Below, in pieces: positions 54,408 to 61,914 of a stretch of DNA of 64,000 nt. This DNA is from Pseudomonas piscis (GTDB taxonomy: Bacteria; Pseudomonadota; Gammaproteobacteria; Pseudomonadales; Pseudomonadaceae). Below the pieces are notes generated by a model. It was not told where the DNA came from and searched no databases. It saw nothing but the letters and a program-made list of their open reading frames with translations. Made by a program: the position numbers and the translations under genes. Numbering within the stretch: position 1 is the stretch's first letter; every line of letters begins with the position of its first letter. The stretch is taken from NCBI RefSeq assembly GCF_009380155.1, contig NZ_WHUV01000004.1, forward strand, positions 1 to 64,000, written 5' to 3'.

Positions 54408-54773
54408 ATGGCGATGTTTATTTCTATTGGGGAAGGTGGTGGGCCGCCAGGTGCTGGGTGGTCCACTTCTGGCGGGGTTTTTGACTGTGTTGTTGAAGCC
54501 ACAAGAAAATTATTCAAAGATGACGAACATTGCTGCCTGAAAGCAATATATACGCCTCTTGATGAGCAGGGGCAGAACTTTATTGTTTTGGATTATGTGG
54601 ATGTGAGTTGCTTTAACCTGTTTTATTCTTATTGCAATAGGGCGATGGAAGAGTTCCCTCTTTCAGAAAGGGCAAAGATTGTTCCTGAAAGCCACATTCC
54701 TGGAATTCTATGGAACTGGTCAGAGGTTCTAAGGATCATGAGGGAAGACCCTAGATATAGAGAGTCGCTGTAA
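54408..54773 (+). CDS. Orphan immunity protein 1
   Basis: 121 residues with GAGGTGATTTT just before the ATG. It is a clear paralogue of the 114-residue product at 55882-56226 (shared words STSGGVFDCVVEATRK, LDEQGQ, PGILWNWSEVLR). Cytoplasmic, acidic, unknown fold. Position directly after a decayed toxin cassette and before a strong terminator makes an immunity role likely. It is intact although its toxin partner is not. Confidence 0.72.
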   Translation: MAMFISIGEGGGPPGAGWSTSGGVFDCVVEATRKLFKDDEHCCLKAIYTPLDEQGQNFIVLDYVDVSCFNLFYSYCNRAMEEFPLSERAKIVPESHIPGILWNWSEVLRIMREDPRYRESL

Positions 54774-54781
54774 ATAAGAAA

Positions 54782-54806
54782 CCCCAGCAATGAGCTGGGG
54801 CTTTTT
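54782..54806 (+). terminator. Rho-independent terminator after immunity gene 1
   Basis: CCCCAGC-AATGA-GCTGGGG followed by CTTTTTC, nine bases after the stop of the immunity gene. It closes the cdiBA-cdiI-orphan 1 transcript. Confidence 0.9.
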
Positions 54807-54838
54807 CTTGTCTGCGATTTACCGCTGCCGCGCTCGCT

Positions 54839-54960
54839 TCACTCCGCCGTAATCACCAAACAGCCCTTCATCACCCGCACTTTCACGCGCTCGTTCACTT
54901 CAAACCCCGCCTGGCGTAACCACAGCCCGCGTAACCTGATCCAGGGCACGGGGCAGGCGG
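54839..54960 (-). pseudogene. SymE-like toxin, C-terminal fragment
   Basis: Minus-strand reading ends at the TGA complement of 54839-54841 and gives PWIRLRGLWLRQAGFEV then NERVKVRVMKGCLVITAE, the conserved C-terminal half of SymE-type (AbrB-fold) toxins as I remember them. The N-terminal half is missing: homology stops near 54960, exactly where a 170-bp copy of cdiA DNA begins. It is therefore a broken gene left by rearrangement. SymE-like genes are often found near cdi and rhs loci. Confidence 0.65.
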
Positions 54961-54962
54961 TA

Positions 54963-55132
54963 AGCCCAGGCCCAAGGTAACTCGGCAATAGCGGGCGCCG
55001 CAGGAGCGGCAGGTGGAGAGCTGGCAGCTCGATTGATCACCCAGCAGTTGTACGGCACCAGCGATACCAGCTCCCTCAGCGAAGAACAAAAGCAGACAGT
55101 GGCCGCGCTATCGACGTTAGCCGCTGGGCTCG
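54963..55132 (+). repeat. Perfect 170-bp copy of internal cdiA sequence
   Basis: Bases 54963-55132 are identical to 52281-52450 of cdiA (the AVAQAQGNSAIAGAAG pretoxin segment), in the same orientation, 2,682 bases apart. Homology stops sharply at both ends (A versus T at 54962; T versus C at 55133). It is a scrap of a former cdiA 3' region and provides homology for swapping downstream cassettes into cdiA. Confidence 0.97.
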
Positions 55133-55303
55133 TTTGATGGAGTTCAATTTGTTATTGGCTACCCTCCAGCGGAGGGTGATGTTGTTATTGTTAGCGAGGG
55201 AATTTGTTATCGCTATGTAAGGCTTGCCTGTGAACGTTATCTAAAATTTCATCCTGAGGATACTGATAAGGTTAATGAATTATTATTGGGGTTGCCTGCA
55301 TAA
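55133..55303 (+). pseudogene. 3' fragment of an immunity-type gene
   Basis: An open frame of 56 codons running straight out of the 170-bp repeat: FDGVQFVIGYPPAEGDVVIV then SEGICYRYVRLACERYLKFH and onward to a TAA at 55301-55303. The start is missing. The pattern (GYPP, then CERYL..HPED) resembles, from memory, the C-terminus of a CdiI-type ribonuclease-toxin immunity protein. It shows that a third toxin/immunity module once stood here. Confidence 0.5.
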
Positions 55304-55875
55304 CGCTAATCAGATTTTTTGCGGCTACGTTTTGGCTTAAATATGGTTTTTCTTCCGAGGTCATAAAATATAAAGATGCAAAAGGAACTCCAACGGCTGA
55401 ACGTGAACTGACTTCTGTATTTAAGGACGCTGATACAGGCTTAAATTCAATTAATCCCGTCGTCGCCAACAGTAGAGGCAGGATTCAGGAGCTGGGTTTT
55501 GATCCAGACAAAGGAAAGCTTGCGTTGCACGAAGGTCAGGCGGAAGTTTAATTGGAGAGTATCTTTGGCAGTACCTTGAAAGGTGTAGAGCCTATTCCTG
55601 GGCAGAAGAATCCTGACTTTATTTTCACCGACGGCCCATATCCTGGGAAAATGATCAATTTCATGTGGGCTGCCTCTACTAGGGCAGAATAGATGAATAG
55701 ATTTTTCCCAAACAATGCTGATTGAAATCAAGCTCATCTAATAGAGCATATTAATAAGGCTGATATAGTTCTGTTGGGCTATAGAAATCTCACGCAGACA
55801 AATCAAAATGTGGTTAACGGCTGGATAAAATCTCTTCCTTAAGGTCAGAAAAATAAGATTTTAATACTTAGGTGA
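55304..55875 (+). pseudogene. Orphan CdiA-CT toxin remnant 2 (four nonsense codons, no indel)
   Basis: In a single frame from about 55304 to the TGA at 55873 the DNA reads as a toxin cassette paralogous to remnant 1 (TSVFKDADTGLNSINPVV, GQKNPDFIFTDGPYPGKM). It is interrupted by TAA 55549, TAG 55690, TGA 55723 and TAA 55840. No insertion or deletion is needed to keep the frame over about 190 codons. The first stop occupies the same codon as the TAG at 54072 in remnant 1. Dead as a protein. Six bases on, an intact immunity-like gene follows. Confidence 0.78.
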
Positions 55876-55881
55876 GTCGTT

Positions 55882-56226
55882 ATGGGTATGTATATTGCTA
55901 TTAGCAAAAATATAGGTTGGGGAACCTCCGGTGGCGTTTTTGATTGCATAGTCGAGGCAACTAGAAAGCAGTTTGGTAGTAGTCATACGGCTTGCATGAG
56001 TGAGATTTATAGGCCGCTAGAAGAACAGGGGCAGAGTTTTATCGCCTTAGATGAAGTGGATGCACATTGCTTCAAATTATTTTATAAAAATTGCAAGCGG
56101 GCTATGGATGAGTTTCCGAACTCTGAGCATGGGAAGTTTGTCCCCAGTGGCCATCTTCCTGGGATACTTTGGAACTGGTCAGAAATATTAAGGCTTATGA
56201 GTGAGGATCCTAGGTTTTTTGCGTGA
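55882..56226 (+). CDS. Orphan immunity protein 2
   Basis: 114 residues, paralogue of the 54408-54773 product, with GTGAGTCGTT before the ATG. Shared words include GWGTSGGVFDCIVEATRKQF, LEEQGQSFIALDEVD and PGILWNWSEILRLMSEDPRF. Fold unknown, cytoplasmic. It is intact although the toxin before it has four stops. It ends the A+T-rich cdi region; no terminator is obvious after it. Confidence 0.72.
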   Translation: MGMYIAISKNIGWGTSGGVFDCIVEATRKQFGSSHTACMSEIYRPLEEQGQSFIALDEVDAHCFKLFYKNCKRAMDEFPNSEHGKFVPSGHLPGILWNWSEILRLMSEDPRFFA

Positions 56227-56353
56227 CAATACACGGCAGGTTCAGAAGCAACTATCGGTTATCACTACAATGCCGCCCGAGGTGGCGCTGACGACAATGC
56301 TCGACGAGCGGCAAACGTCCCGTGCCGATCGCTGGCCTGGCGCGCCAGGCGGT

Positions 56354-56946
56354 TTACGCAGCAGGGCCCGCCATGGGGTATTCGCGCTCCTGGGGTAGCA
56401 GGCGCCGCGCCTCTTCCAGGTCGCCAGCCAGCACCCGCTCATGGATGCGATGCGCCAGCGGCGTGACGTCGCTGATGCGCTGGATCCACTGGTTCACGTA
56501 CAAGCCCACCGCTTCCTGGCCAAGGCCGATCTGGATGGCCCGGTGTTCCTGAGGCCGTAGGTGCAGGTCGCGTTCCGGGTCCCACTGGATGCGCACCGGC
56601 GACTGGTCTTTCAACTGCAACCATTGCTCCTTGCTCATCCCCTCCTCGGCGTGGCTCGGGCAGCTGTGGGCCAGGGCCCATTCGAAGCCTTCGCGGCTGA
56701 TGTCGATGGCCAGGATGCGGCTCTGCCCAGCGTCTTTGAAGCCCCAGCCGGCGCGATACATCATCCAGAGGAAGGAGGGCTTTATCCAGGTCATGCGCTC
56801 CATCTTGAACGGTGGCGAGACGAAGGTGCCATGGGCCAGCGCCGCATCGGCAATGCTTGCCGAGTAGGCCTGGTAGACGCGCAGGGTGCTGGCGTCGTAG
56901 ACCGCCCGGATCTGGCGCAGGGGGGGGTGTCGGCTGTTGCAGGCAT
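56354..56946 (-). CDS. DUF4291 protein with an out-of-frame N-terminus (C8 run)
   Basis: The frame MERMTWIKPSFLWMMYRAGW (from 56803) to the stop at 56354 matches the DUF4291 family as I recall it. Homology clearly continues upstream (QIRAVYDASTLRVYQAYSAS, LAHGTFVSPPFK), but no ATG, GTG or TTG lies in that frame. The natural ATG at 56946 (MPATADTP...) is out of frame by one base across a run of eight C on the coding strand; nine would restore it. This could be a real mutation, phase variation or a sequencing error. Function of the family is unknown. Confidence 0.75.
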
Positions 56947-57278
56947 GGTGTTTCCTTGTGAAAACGGGCGGCGCGGCTGCCGCCCAGGGTCGTTCAGAAG
57001 ACGGCCTGCTGTTGCAGGCCCCGGGCGCTCACATCCAGCAGGTCGCCACTATCGCGCAGCAGTATGCTGCATGGCAGGGACGGTCCATCGACACCTCGGA
57101 TATTCCCGAGTTGGACGAGGCGTTCTTTCGTCAGGCCGAGCTGTATCTGCCGGGCAAGAAGGCCGTGCCCCTCCTCCCGGATGCTCCTGTGCTGGGGTGG
57201 CTCAAGAGCCAGGGCGCAGGTTACTAGACGCGGATCAACCAGTTGCTGTGCCGGTACATGCAGGCCCACCGGGGCTGA
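56937..57278 (+). pseudogene. BrnA-like antitoxin interrupted by an amber codon
   Basis: The recognisable part, from about 57090, reads DTSDIPELDEAFFRQAELYLPGKK...GWLKSQGAGY, then TAG at 57225-57227, then TRINQLLCRYMQAHRG and a TGA at 57276. In BrnA/DUF4415-type antitoxins the motif is GYQTRIN, so TAG replaces a CAG Gln codon. The usual LRLD before the last helix is also altered. The N-terminal ~45 codons do not look like protein of this family. No BrnT toxin is adjacent. It overlaps the 5' end of the DUF4291 gene on the other strand. Confidence 0.6.
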
Positions 57279-57460
57279 TTTCGGCGAAGGCGGACGGCGG
57301 CACGGTGGTCGTGGCTGGAAAATTCCACTTTTTTTAATTTACAACCACCCCTGCGCTCAAGCTCAATCTCCCACCGCGCCTTGCGTGAAGGGGCGCATTC
57401 ATTCAAGCCGGCTATAGTCTGGTGCTTACCCCGTTTCCATCCGCAAAAAGGTGCTTTCGT

Positions 57461-58021
57461 ATGTCTCGCTTTGCCTCCCGCAATACTTGGCTGGCCGCTG
57501 GTGCCGTGCTGTTGTGCCTGCAACTTCCCGTGCAGGCCCAGGAGCGTTTCACCCTGAATGTGCCCGGGGTGTCGGATGACCGGCTGTTCACCACCGGCAA
57601 TGCCAGTGATGCCAAGGGCTGTGGCGGGCATAACAACTCCCCGGCGCTGAGCTGGACCGCAGGCCCTGCCGGGACCTTGAGCTACGCCATCGTCATGCAC
57701 GATCCGGATGGCGCCAAGGGCCAGGGTGTCGATCACTGGGTGCACTACGGCCTCAAGGCCAGTACCCGGCAGCTCCCGGCCGGCGCCGGCACCAAGCCGA
57801 ACCTGGAAGGCCTGGCCGGTATCAACAGCCGCAACAGCACCACCTACATGGGGCCGTGCCCGCCGGTGGGCGACAGCGCCCATCACTACATCATCCAGAT
57901 CTTCGCCCTGGACCTGCCCCCCGAGGCCTTGCCTGCCGGGCTGACCCGCGCCCAGCTGCTGGAGAAGATCAACGGCCATGTACTGCGCAATAGCAGCGTG
58001 GTGCGCCGCTACTCGCGCTGA
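57461..58021 (+). CDS. PEBP/YbhB-YbcL family exported protein
   Basis: 186 residues from ATG 57461 (an in-frame start at 57422 precedes a weak leader). The signal peptide ends LPVQAQ. The family motifs are present: NNSPALSWTAGPAG, the ligand-site DPDGAKGQGVDHWVHYGL (DPD...HW) and YMGPCPPVGDSAHHYIIQIFAL (GPxPPxG.HxY). E. coli YbhB/YbcL are Raf-kinase-inhibitor-like proteins of uncertain role; this one is periplasmic. It has an independent position between the broken antitoxin and the VWA operon. Confidence 0.88.
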   Translation: MSRFASRNTWLAAGAVLLCLQLPVQAQERFTLNVPGVSDDRLFTTGNASDAKGCGGHNNSPALSWTAGPAGTLSYAIVMHDPDGAKGQGVDHWVHYGLKASTRQLPAGAGTKPNLEGLAGINSRNSTTYMGPCPPVGDSAHHYIIQIFALDLPPEALPAGLTRAQLLEKINGHVLRNSSVVRRYSR

Positions 58022-58110
58022 CGAATTTTTTTCCGGGGGCTTAACCCGAATCGCCAAGGCGCTTCGTCTGAAGGGGGGAATGGATCATTTCTTCCCCGAG
58101 GTCAGCCCCC

Positions 58111-59859
58111 ATGTTCCTTCCTCTGCATTTCCTTCGCCCGGCCACCCAGGGTTTCGCCATCGCTGGCCTGCTGCTGGCGATTGCCGGTTGCGGCGTGTCG
58201 TCCAAGCCTGAGGCCACTGCGGAGGCTGCGGCCCAGGGCACCCTGCAGGCGGCGCCTGAGGCCCAGTACGATATGCCGCGTGCCGATACGTCCCTGGCCA
58301 AGCGTGGCCTGCGCCCGGTATCGATGATCGCGCCCATGCCGGCGCCGGCGGTGTACCGCGAGTCATTCCAGGTCTACCGGGACGAGCCGCGCGAGCAGTA
58401 CCAGGCCCTGCCGGACAACCCGATCCACAGCGTGGCCGAGGCCCCGGTATCGACCTTCAGCGTCGACGTGGACACCGGCGCCTACGCCAACGTCCGCCGC
58501 CTGCTCAACCAGGGCAGCCTGCCGCCCGAAGGCGCGGTGCGCCTGGAAGAACTGGTCAACTACTTCCCCTACGACTACGCCTTGCCCAGCGATGGCTCGC
58601 CCTTCGGCGTGACCACCGAGCTGGCGCCCACGCCGTGGAACCCCCATACCCGCTTGCTGCGCATCGGCATCAAGGCTTCGGATCGCGCAGTGGCCCAGTT
58701 GGCCCCGGCCAACCTGGTGTTCCTGGTGGATGTCTCCGGCTCCATGGACCGTCGCGAAGGCCTGCCCCTGGTCAAGAGCACCCTCAAGCTGCTGGTGGAC
58801 CAACTGCGCGACCAGGATCGGGTATCGCTGGTGGTCTATGCCGGTGAATCGCGGGTGGTGCTCGAGCCCACCTCAGGTCGCGACAAGGCCAAGATCCGCA
58901 ACGCCATCGACCAACTCACCGCCGGAGGTTCCACCGCTGGTGCCTCGGGTATCGAGATGGCCTACCAGATGGCCCAGCAGGGCTTCATCGACAAGGGCAT
59001 CAACCGCATCCTGCTGGCCACCGACGGCGACTTCAACGTCGGGGTCAGCGACTTCGACAGCCTCAAGGCCATGGCGGCGCAGAAGCGCAAGAGCGGTGTG
59101 TCCCTCACCACCCTGGGTTTTGGCGTGGATAACTACAACGAGCACCTGATGGAGCAGCTGGCCGATGCCGGCGATGGCAACTACGCCTATATCGACAACC
59201 TGCGCGAGGCGCGCAAGGTGCTGGTGGACCAGCTCAGCTCGACCCTGGCGGTGGTGGCCAAGGACGTGAAGCTGCAAGTGGAATTCAACCCGGCCCAGGT
59301 CAGCGAATATCGCCTGCTGGGCTATGAGAACCGGGCGCTCAAGCGCGAAGACTTCAGCAACGACAAGGTCGATGCCGGGGAAATCGGCTCGGGGCATACC
59401 GTCACGGCGCTGTATGAAGTTGTCCCGGTGGGCGAGAAGGGCTGGCTGGAGCCGCTGCGCTACGGCCAGGCCAAGACTTCTGCCACCAGTGGCAAGGCCG
59501 ATGAGCTGGCCATGCTGCGGGTGCGCTACAAGGCGCCGGAAGGGGGCAGCAGCCGGTTGATCGAGCGGCCGATCAGCACCCAGCAGCCGACGGAGCTGGC
59601 CAAGGCCAGCCCCGACCTGCGGTTTGCCGCTGCCGTGGCGGCGTTCTCCCAGCAGCTCAAGGACGGTCGCTACACCGCGGATTTCAGCCTGGCCGACACC
59701 GCCAAGTTGGCGCGGGGCGCCAAGGGCGATGACCCCTACGGATTGCGTGGTGAGTTCGTACAGCTGGTGGAGCTGGCGCAAAGCCTGCAAACTCAAGCCC
59801 CCAAAGATCGGGCGGCCGATGCGCTGGGCCAGCATGCCGTGCAAAGCCGCCTTGAGTAG
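58111..59859 (+). CDS. VWA-domain lipoprotein (YfbK-like)
   Basis: 582 residues. The leader ends in a lipobox (LAIAGC, Cys ~29). An N-terminal YfbK-type region (~95-190, PVSTFSVDVDTGAYANVRR) precedes a von Willebrand factor A domain (~200-380) with a complete MIDAS: LVDVSGSMD (DxSxS), ASGIEMAY and ATDGDFNVG. A C-terminal DUF3520-like region follows. It is anchored in the envelope and probably mediates metal-dependent protein contacts. It lies directly upstream of an ECF sigma (five bases) and anti-sigma gene, suggesting a signalling role for the cluster. Confidence 0.87.
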   Translation: MFLPLHFLRPATQGFAIAGLLLAIAGCGVSSKPEATAEAAAQGTLQAAPEAQYDMPRADTSLAKRGLRPVSMIAPMPAPAVYRESFQVYRDEPREQYQALPDNPIHSVAEAPVSTFSVDVDTGAYANVRRLLNQGSLPPEGAVRLEELVNYFPYDYALPSDGSPFGVTTELAPTPWNPHTRLLRIGIKASDRAVAQLAPANLVFLVDVSGSMDRREGLPLVKSTLKLLVDQLRDQDRVSLVVYAGESRVVLEPTSGRDKAKIRNAIDQLTAGGSTAGASGIEMAYQMAQQGFIDKGINRILLATDGDFNVGVSDFDSLKAMAAQKRKSGVSLTTLGFGVDNYNEHLMEQLADAGDGNYAYIDNLREARKVLVDQLSSTLAVVAKDVKLQVEFNPAQVSEYRLLGYENRALKREDFSNDKVDAGEIGSGHTVTALYEVVPVGEKGWLEPLRYGQAKTSATSGKADELAMLRVRYKAPEGGSSRLIERPISTQQPTELAKASPDLRFAAAVAAFSQQLKDGRYTADFSLADTAKLARGAKGDDPYGLRGEFVQLVELAQSLQTQAPKDRAADALGQHAVQSRLE

Positions 59860-59863
59860 AGCC

Positions 59864-60478
59864 ATGACGAGCAGTGAACAGGAGTTCCAGCGCCCTATGT
59901 CTGCTCCCCATCCGTCCCCCGACGCCAGCAGCGACGAAGCGCTGCTGGCGCGTTATCGTGCTGGCGAAGGTGCGGCCTTCGAACTGCTGTACCAGCGCCA
60001 TCGCCAGGGCCTGTACCGCTTCCTGCTCGGTTTGTCCGGCAAGGCGGAGCTGGCCGAAGAGGTCTACCAGGAAACCTGGCTCAGCCTGATCCGCAGCACC
60101 AGCGGGCCATCGGGCCGGGCCAGCTTCCGCACCTGGCTGTACCAGATTGCCCGCAATCGGTTGATCGACCACTGGCGCAAGCACGGTGTGCGCAACCCAC
60201 TGCACGACAGCTATGACGAACAACTGCATGCCGAGGCTGACGAAACCCCAGGGCCCGAGCAGCAATTGAGCCTGTGCCGCGACCGGCAGCGCATCGAGGC
60301 GGCCCTGCAAGACCTGCCCGAAGACCAGCGTGAAGTGTTCCTGCTGCGGGCCCACGGCGAGCTGGAATTGCCGCAGATCGCCAGCCTGACCCAGGCACCG
60401 TTGGAGACGGTGAAGAGCCGTTTTCGTTATGCACTGAAAAAACTGCGTCGGCTCCTGGCCGAGGAGGTACTCACATGA
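59864..60478 (+). CDS. ECF RNA polymerase sigma factor
   Basis: 204 residues if started at ATG 59864; ATG 59897 (MSAPHPSPDASS, with AGGAG upstream but 12 bases away) is the alternative. Region 2: FELLYQRHRQGLYRF, LAEEVYQETWLSLI, FRTWLYQIARNRLIDHWRK. Region 4: LPEDQREVFLLRAHGELELP and TQAPLETVKSRFRYALKKL. It overlaps the next gene by four bases (ATGA). The partner encoded there probably anchors or holds this sigma factor. Confidence 0.88.
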   Translation: MTSSEQEFQRPMSAPHPSPDASSDEALLARYRAGEGAAFELLYQRHRQGLYRFLLGLSGKAELAEEVYQETWLSLIRSTSGPSGRASFRTWLYQIARNRLIDHWRKHGVRNPLHDSYDEQLHAEADETPGPEQQLSLCRDRQRIEAALQDLPEDQREVFLLRAHGELELPQIASLTQAPLETVKSRFRYALKKLRRLLAEEVLT

Positions 60479-61176
60479 CTGACGCCCGACAGACCCCATC
60501 CGCCGAGGAGCAGATGCTGGCCCATGTGCGCGAGCACAGCGCCATGGAACCGCCCGCCCATCTCGACGCCCTGATCCTGGCTGCTGCCCGCCGCGAGGCT
60601 CCCGCCCCCCGTCCCGGGTGGTGGCAGCGCTGGCTGCAGGCCTGCCAGCGCCCGCGTTACCAGGTGGCCTTTGCCAGCCTGTTCGGCGTGGCCTTGATCA
60701 TTGGTATGGTGCAGCGCACTCCGGAGCAGTACCCGACCCAGGTCTTCGCCCCGGTGCGAGCCCCGGCCCCGGTGCCTGCGCCAGCCAAGGCCAGGCCCCG
60801 GACCATGGAACAGGCCGAGATGGCCCCGGCACCAACCCCGGAACCGGCACCGGCCGAGACATCCGATGCCCTGAGCGCTCCCGCCCCGGCGGCGCCCACC
60901 AGCAGCTTCGCCATGGCACCGCACATGGACCGGCTCGAGGAACGGCTCGCGCAATCGGACGTCCCCACCGAGGCCCATGCATCGCACCTGGCCAAGCGCA
61001 TGGCCGCGACGCTCGGTCCGAGCCCCATCGAGCGACTGGACCCGGTCCTGAAGGAGGTGTTGCGCCTGTGGGACGGCGGCCATAACCGAGAGGCGGCCGA
61101 GCTGTTGCTCAAGCTCTATGCCGCCTACCCGGACGAGGACCTGGACAGCCGCTTGCACGCCTTGCGTCGGCGGTGA
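60475..61176 (+). CDS. Probable anti-sigma factor, single-pass membrane protein
   Basis: 233 residues overlapping the sigma gene. A cytoplasmic N-terminus (~1-60; EEQMLAHVREHSAMEPPAHLDALIL) precedes one membrane helix (~62-78, VAFASLFGVALIIGMV), a long Pro/Ala linker (APVPAPAKARP, EPAPAET) crossing the periplasm, and a C-terminal helical domain (~165-233). No ZAS Cys/His motif is seen, so it is not a classic zinc anti-sigma. The role is inferred from gene order and topology. It may contact the VWA lipoprotein. Confidence 0.7.
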   Translation: MTDARQTPSAEEQMLAHVREHSAMEPPAHLDALILAAARREAPAPRPGWWQRWLQACQRPRYQVAFASLFGVALIIGMVQRTPEQYPTQVFAPVRAPAPVPAPAKARPRTMEQAEMAPAPTPEPAPAETSDALSAPAPAAPTSSFAMAPHMDRLEERLAQSDVPTEAHASHLAKRMAATLGPSPIERLDPVLKEVLRLWDGGHNREAAELLLKLYAAYPDEDLDSRLHALRRR

Positions 61177-61248
61177 GGCACAAGGATTGGCCCTCAAGGC
61201 GGAAAACGCGCACTATCGTGGCCGTTTCCAGAACTTGAGAGGCCGTCC

Positions 61249-61434
61249 ATGGCACCTCGCATCGACCGCATTGCGGCAATGTTGAACTGCCCGATCAAGG
61301 GCGCACAGATCCGTCAGGCCATCAAGGAGAGTCGCAAGGACTTCGACCTTGAACAGGCCGAAGAGGACGATGCCGAAGCGCTGGCGCCGCAGGCCCAGGC
61401 GAACCCGCCGGCCAAGGCCGACGAGGCTCAATGA
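61249..61434 (+). CDS. Small acidic protein of unknown function
   Basis: 61 residues from ATG 61249 (TTGAGAGG 7-14 bases upstream). The N-terminal half is helical (RIDRIAAMLNCPIKGAQI) and the rest very acidic and Ala/Pro-rich (EDDAEALAPQAQANPPAKAD). No signal or membrane segment and no recognised family. Its codon use matches real genes here, and it stands alone between the anti-sigma gene and the convergent unknown pair. Confidence 0.55.
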   Translation: MAPRIDRIAAMLNCPIKGAQIRQAIKESRKDFDLEQAEEDDAEALAPQAQANPPAKADEAQ

Positions 61435-61452
61435 GCCCGGCAGCCTGAACCT

Positions 61453-61914
61453 TCAGGAAGGCATGGCAGGCAGGTCAAGGAACTCGGCGCAGGCGCCATC
61501 CGCACTCATGCGCCGGGCCCGCTCCGGCAGCAGCCGATGGTGGTTTTCCACTTGCCAGCGATACCAGCTCAGGCGTTGGACGATCCGCCGCTTGCAGGCC
61601 GGCGGCAGTTGCCCCAGCAGGTCGGCGCTGCCAGGCGCCAGGTGGGCTCGGGTCGAGTAGTAGTTGAACAGGTTTTCCCGCAGGCCGAAGCAGTCTTCCA
61701 GGGTTTGCTCGATGCTGTAGGCGTACAGCTCGAAGCTGGCACTGAGCTGCTGCGCGCCGTCGGCGTTGTCGCGCAGGTAGCTGAAGATTCCCGGCCAGTT
61801 GATGCAGTACAGGTGCTCATCCCAATCGCCGTCCCGGGTCAGGTACTGGCCCTGGCCACGAAAGAACTGCAGCACTTCCTGGCGCTCCAGCGCCTCTTCA
61901 AAGTTGCTTTTCAT
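61453..61914 (-). CDS. Unknown protein, second gene of a minus-strand pair
   Basis: 153 residues from ATG 61914 (AAGGGAACACAAG ahead). It begins MKSNFEEALERQEVLQFFRG and is helical and aromatic-rich (DEHLYCINWPGIFSYLRD; RIVQRLSWYRWQVENHHRLL). No signal peptide or catalytic motif recognised. Its start overlaps the 3' end of the 61898-62749 gene by 17 bases, indicating co-translation; the two likely work together. Confidence 0.65.
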   Translation of the reverse strand: MKSNFEEALERQEVLQFFRGQGQYLTRDGDWDEHLYCINWPGIFSYLRDNADGAQQLSASFELYAYSIEQTLEDCFGLRENLFNYYSTRAHLAPGSADLLGQLPPACKRRIVQRLSWYRWQVENHHRLLPERARRMSADGACAEFLDLPAMPS

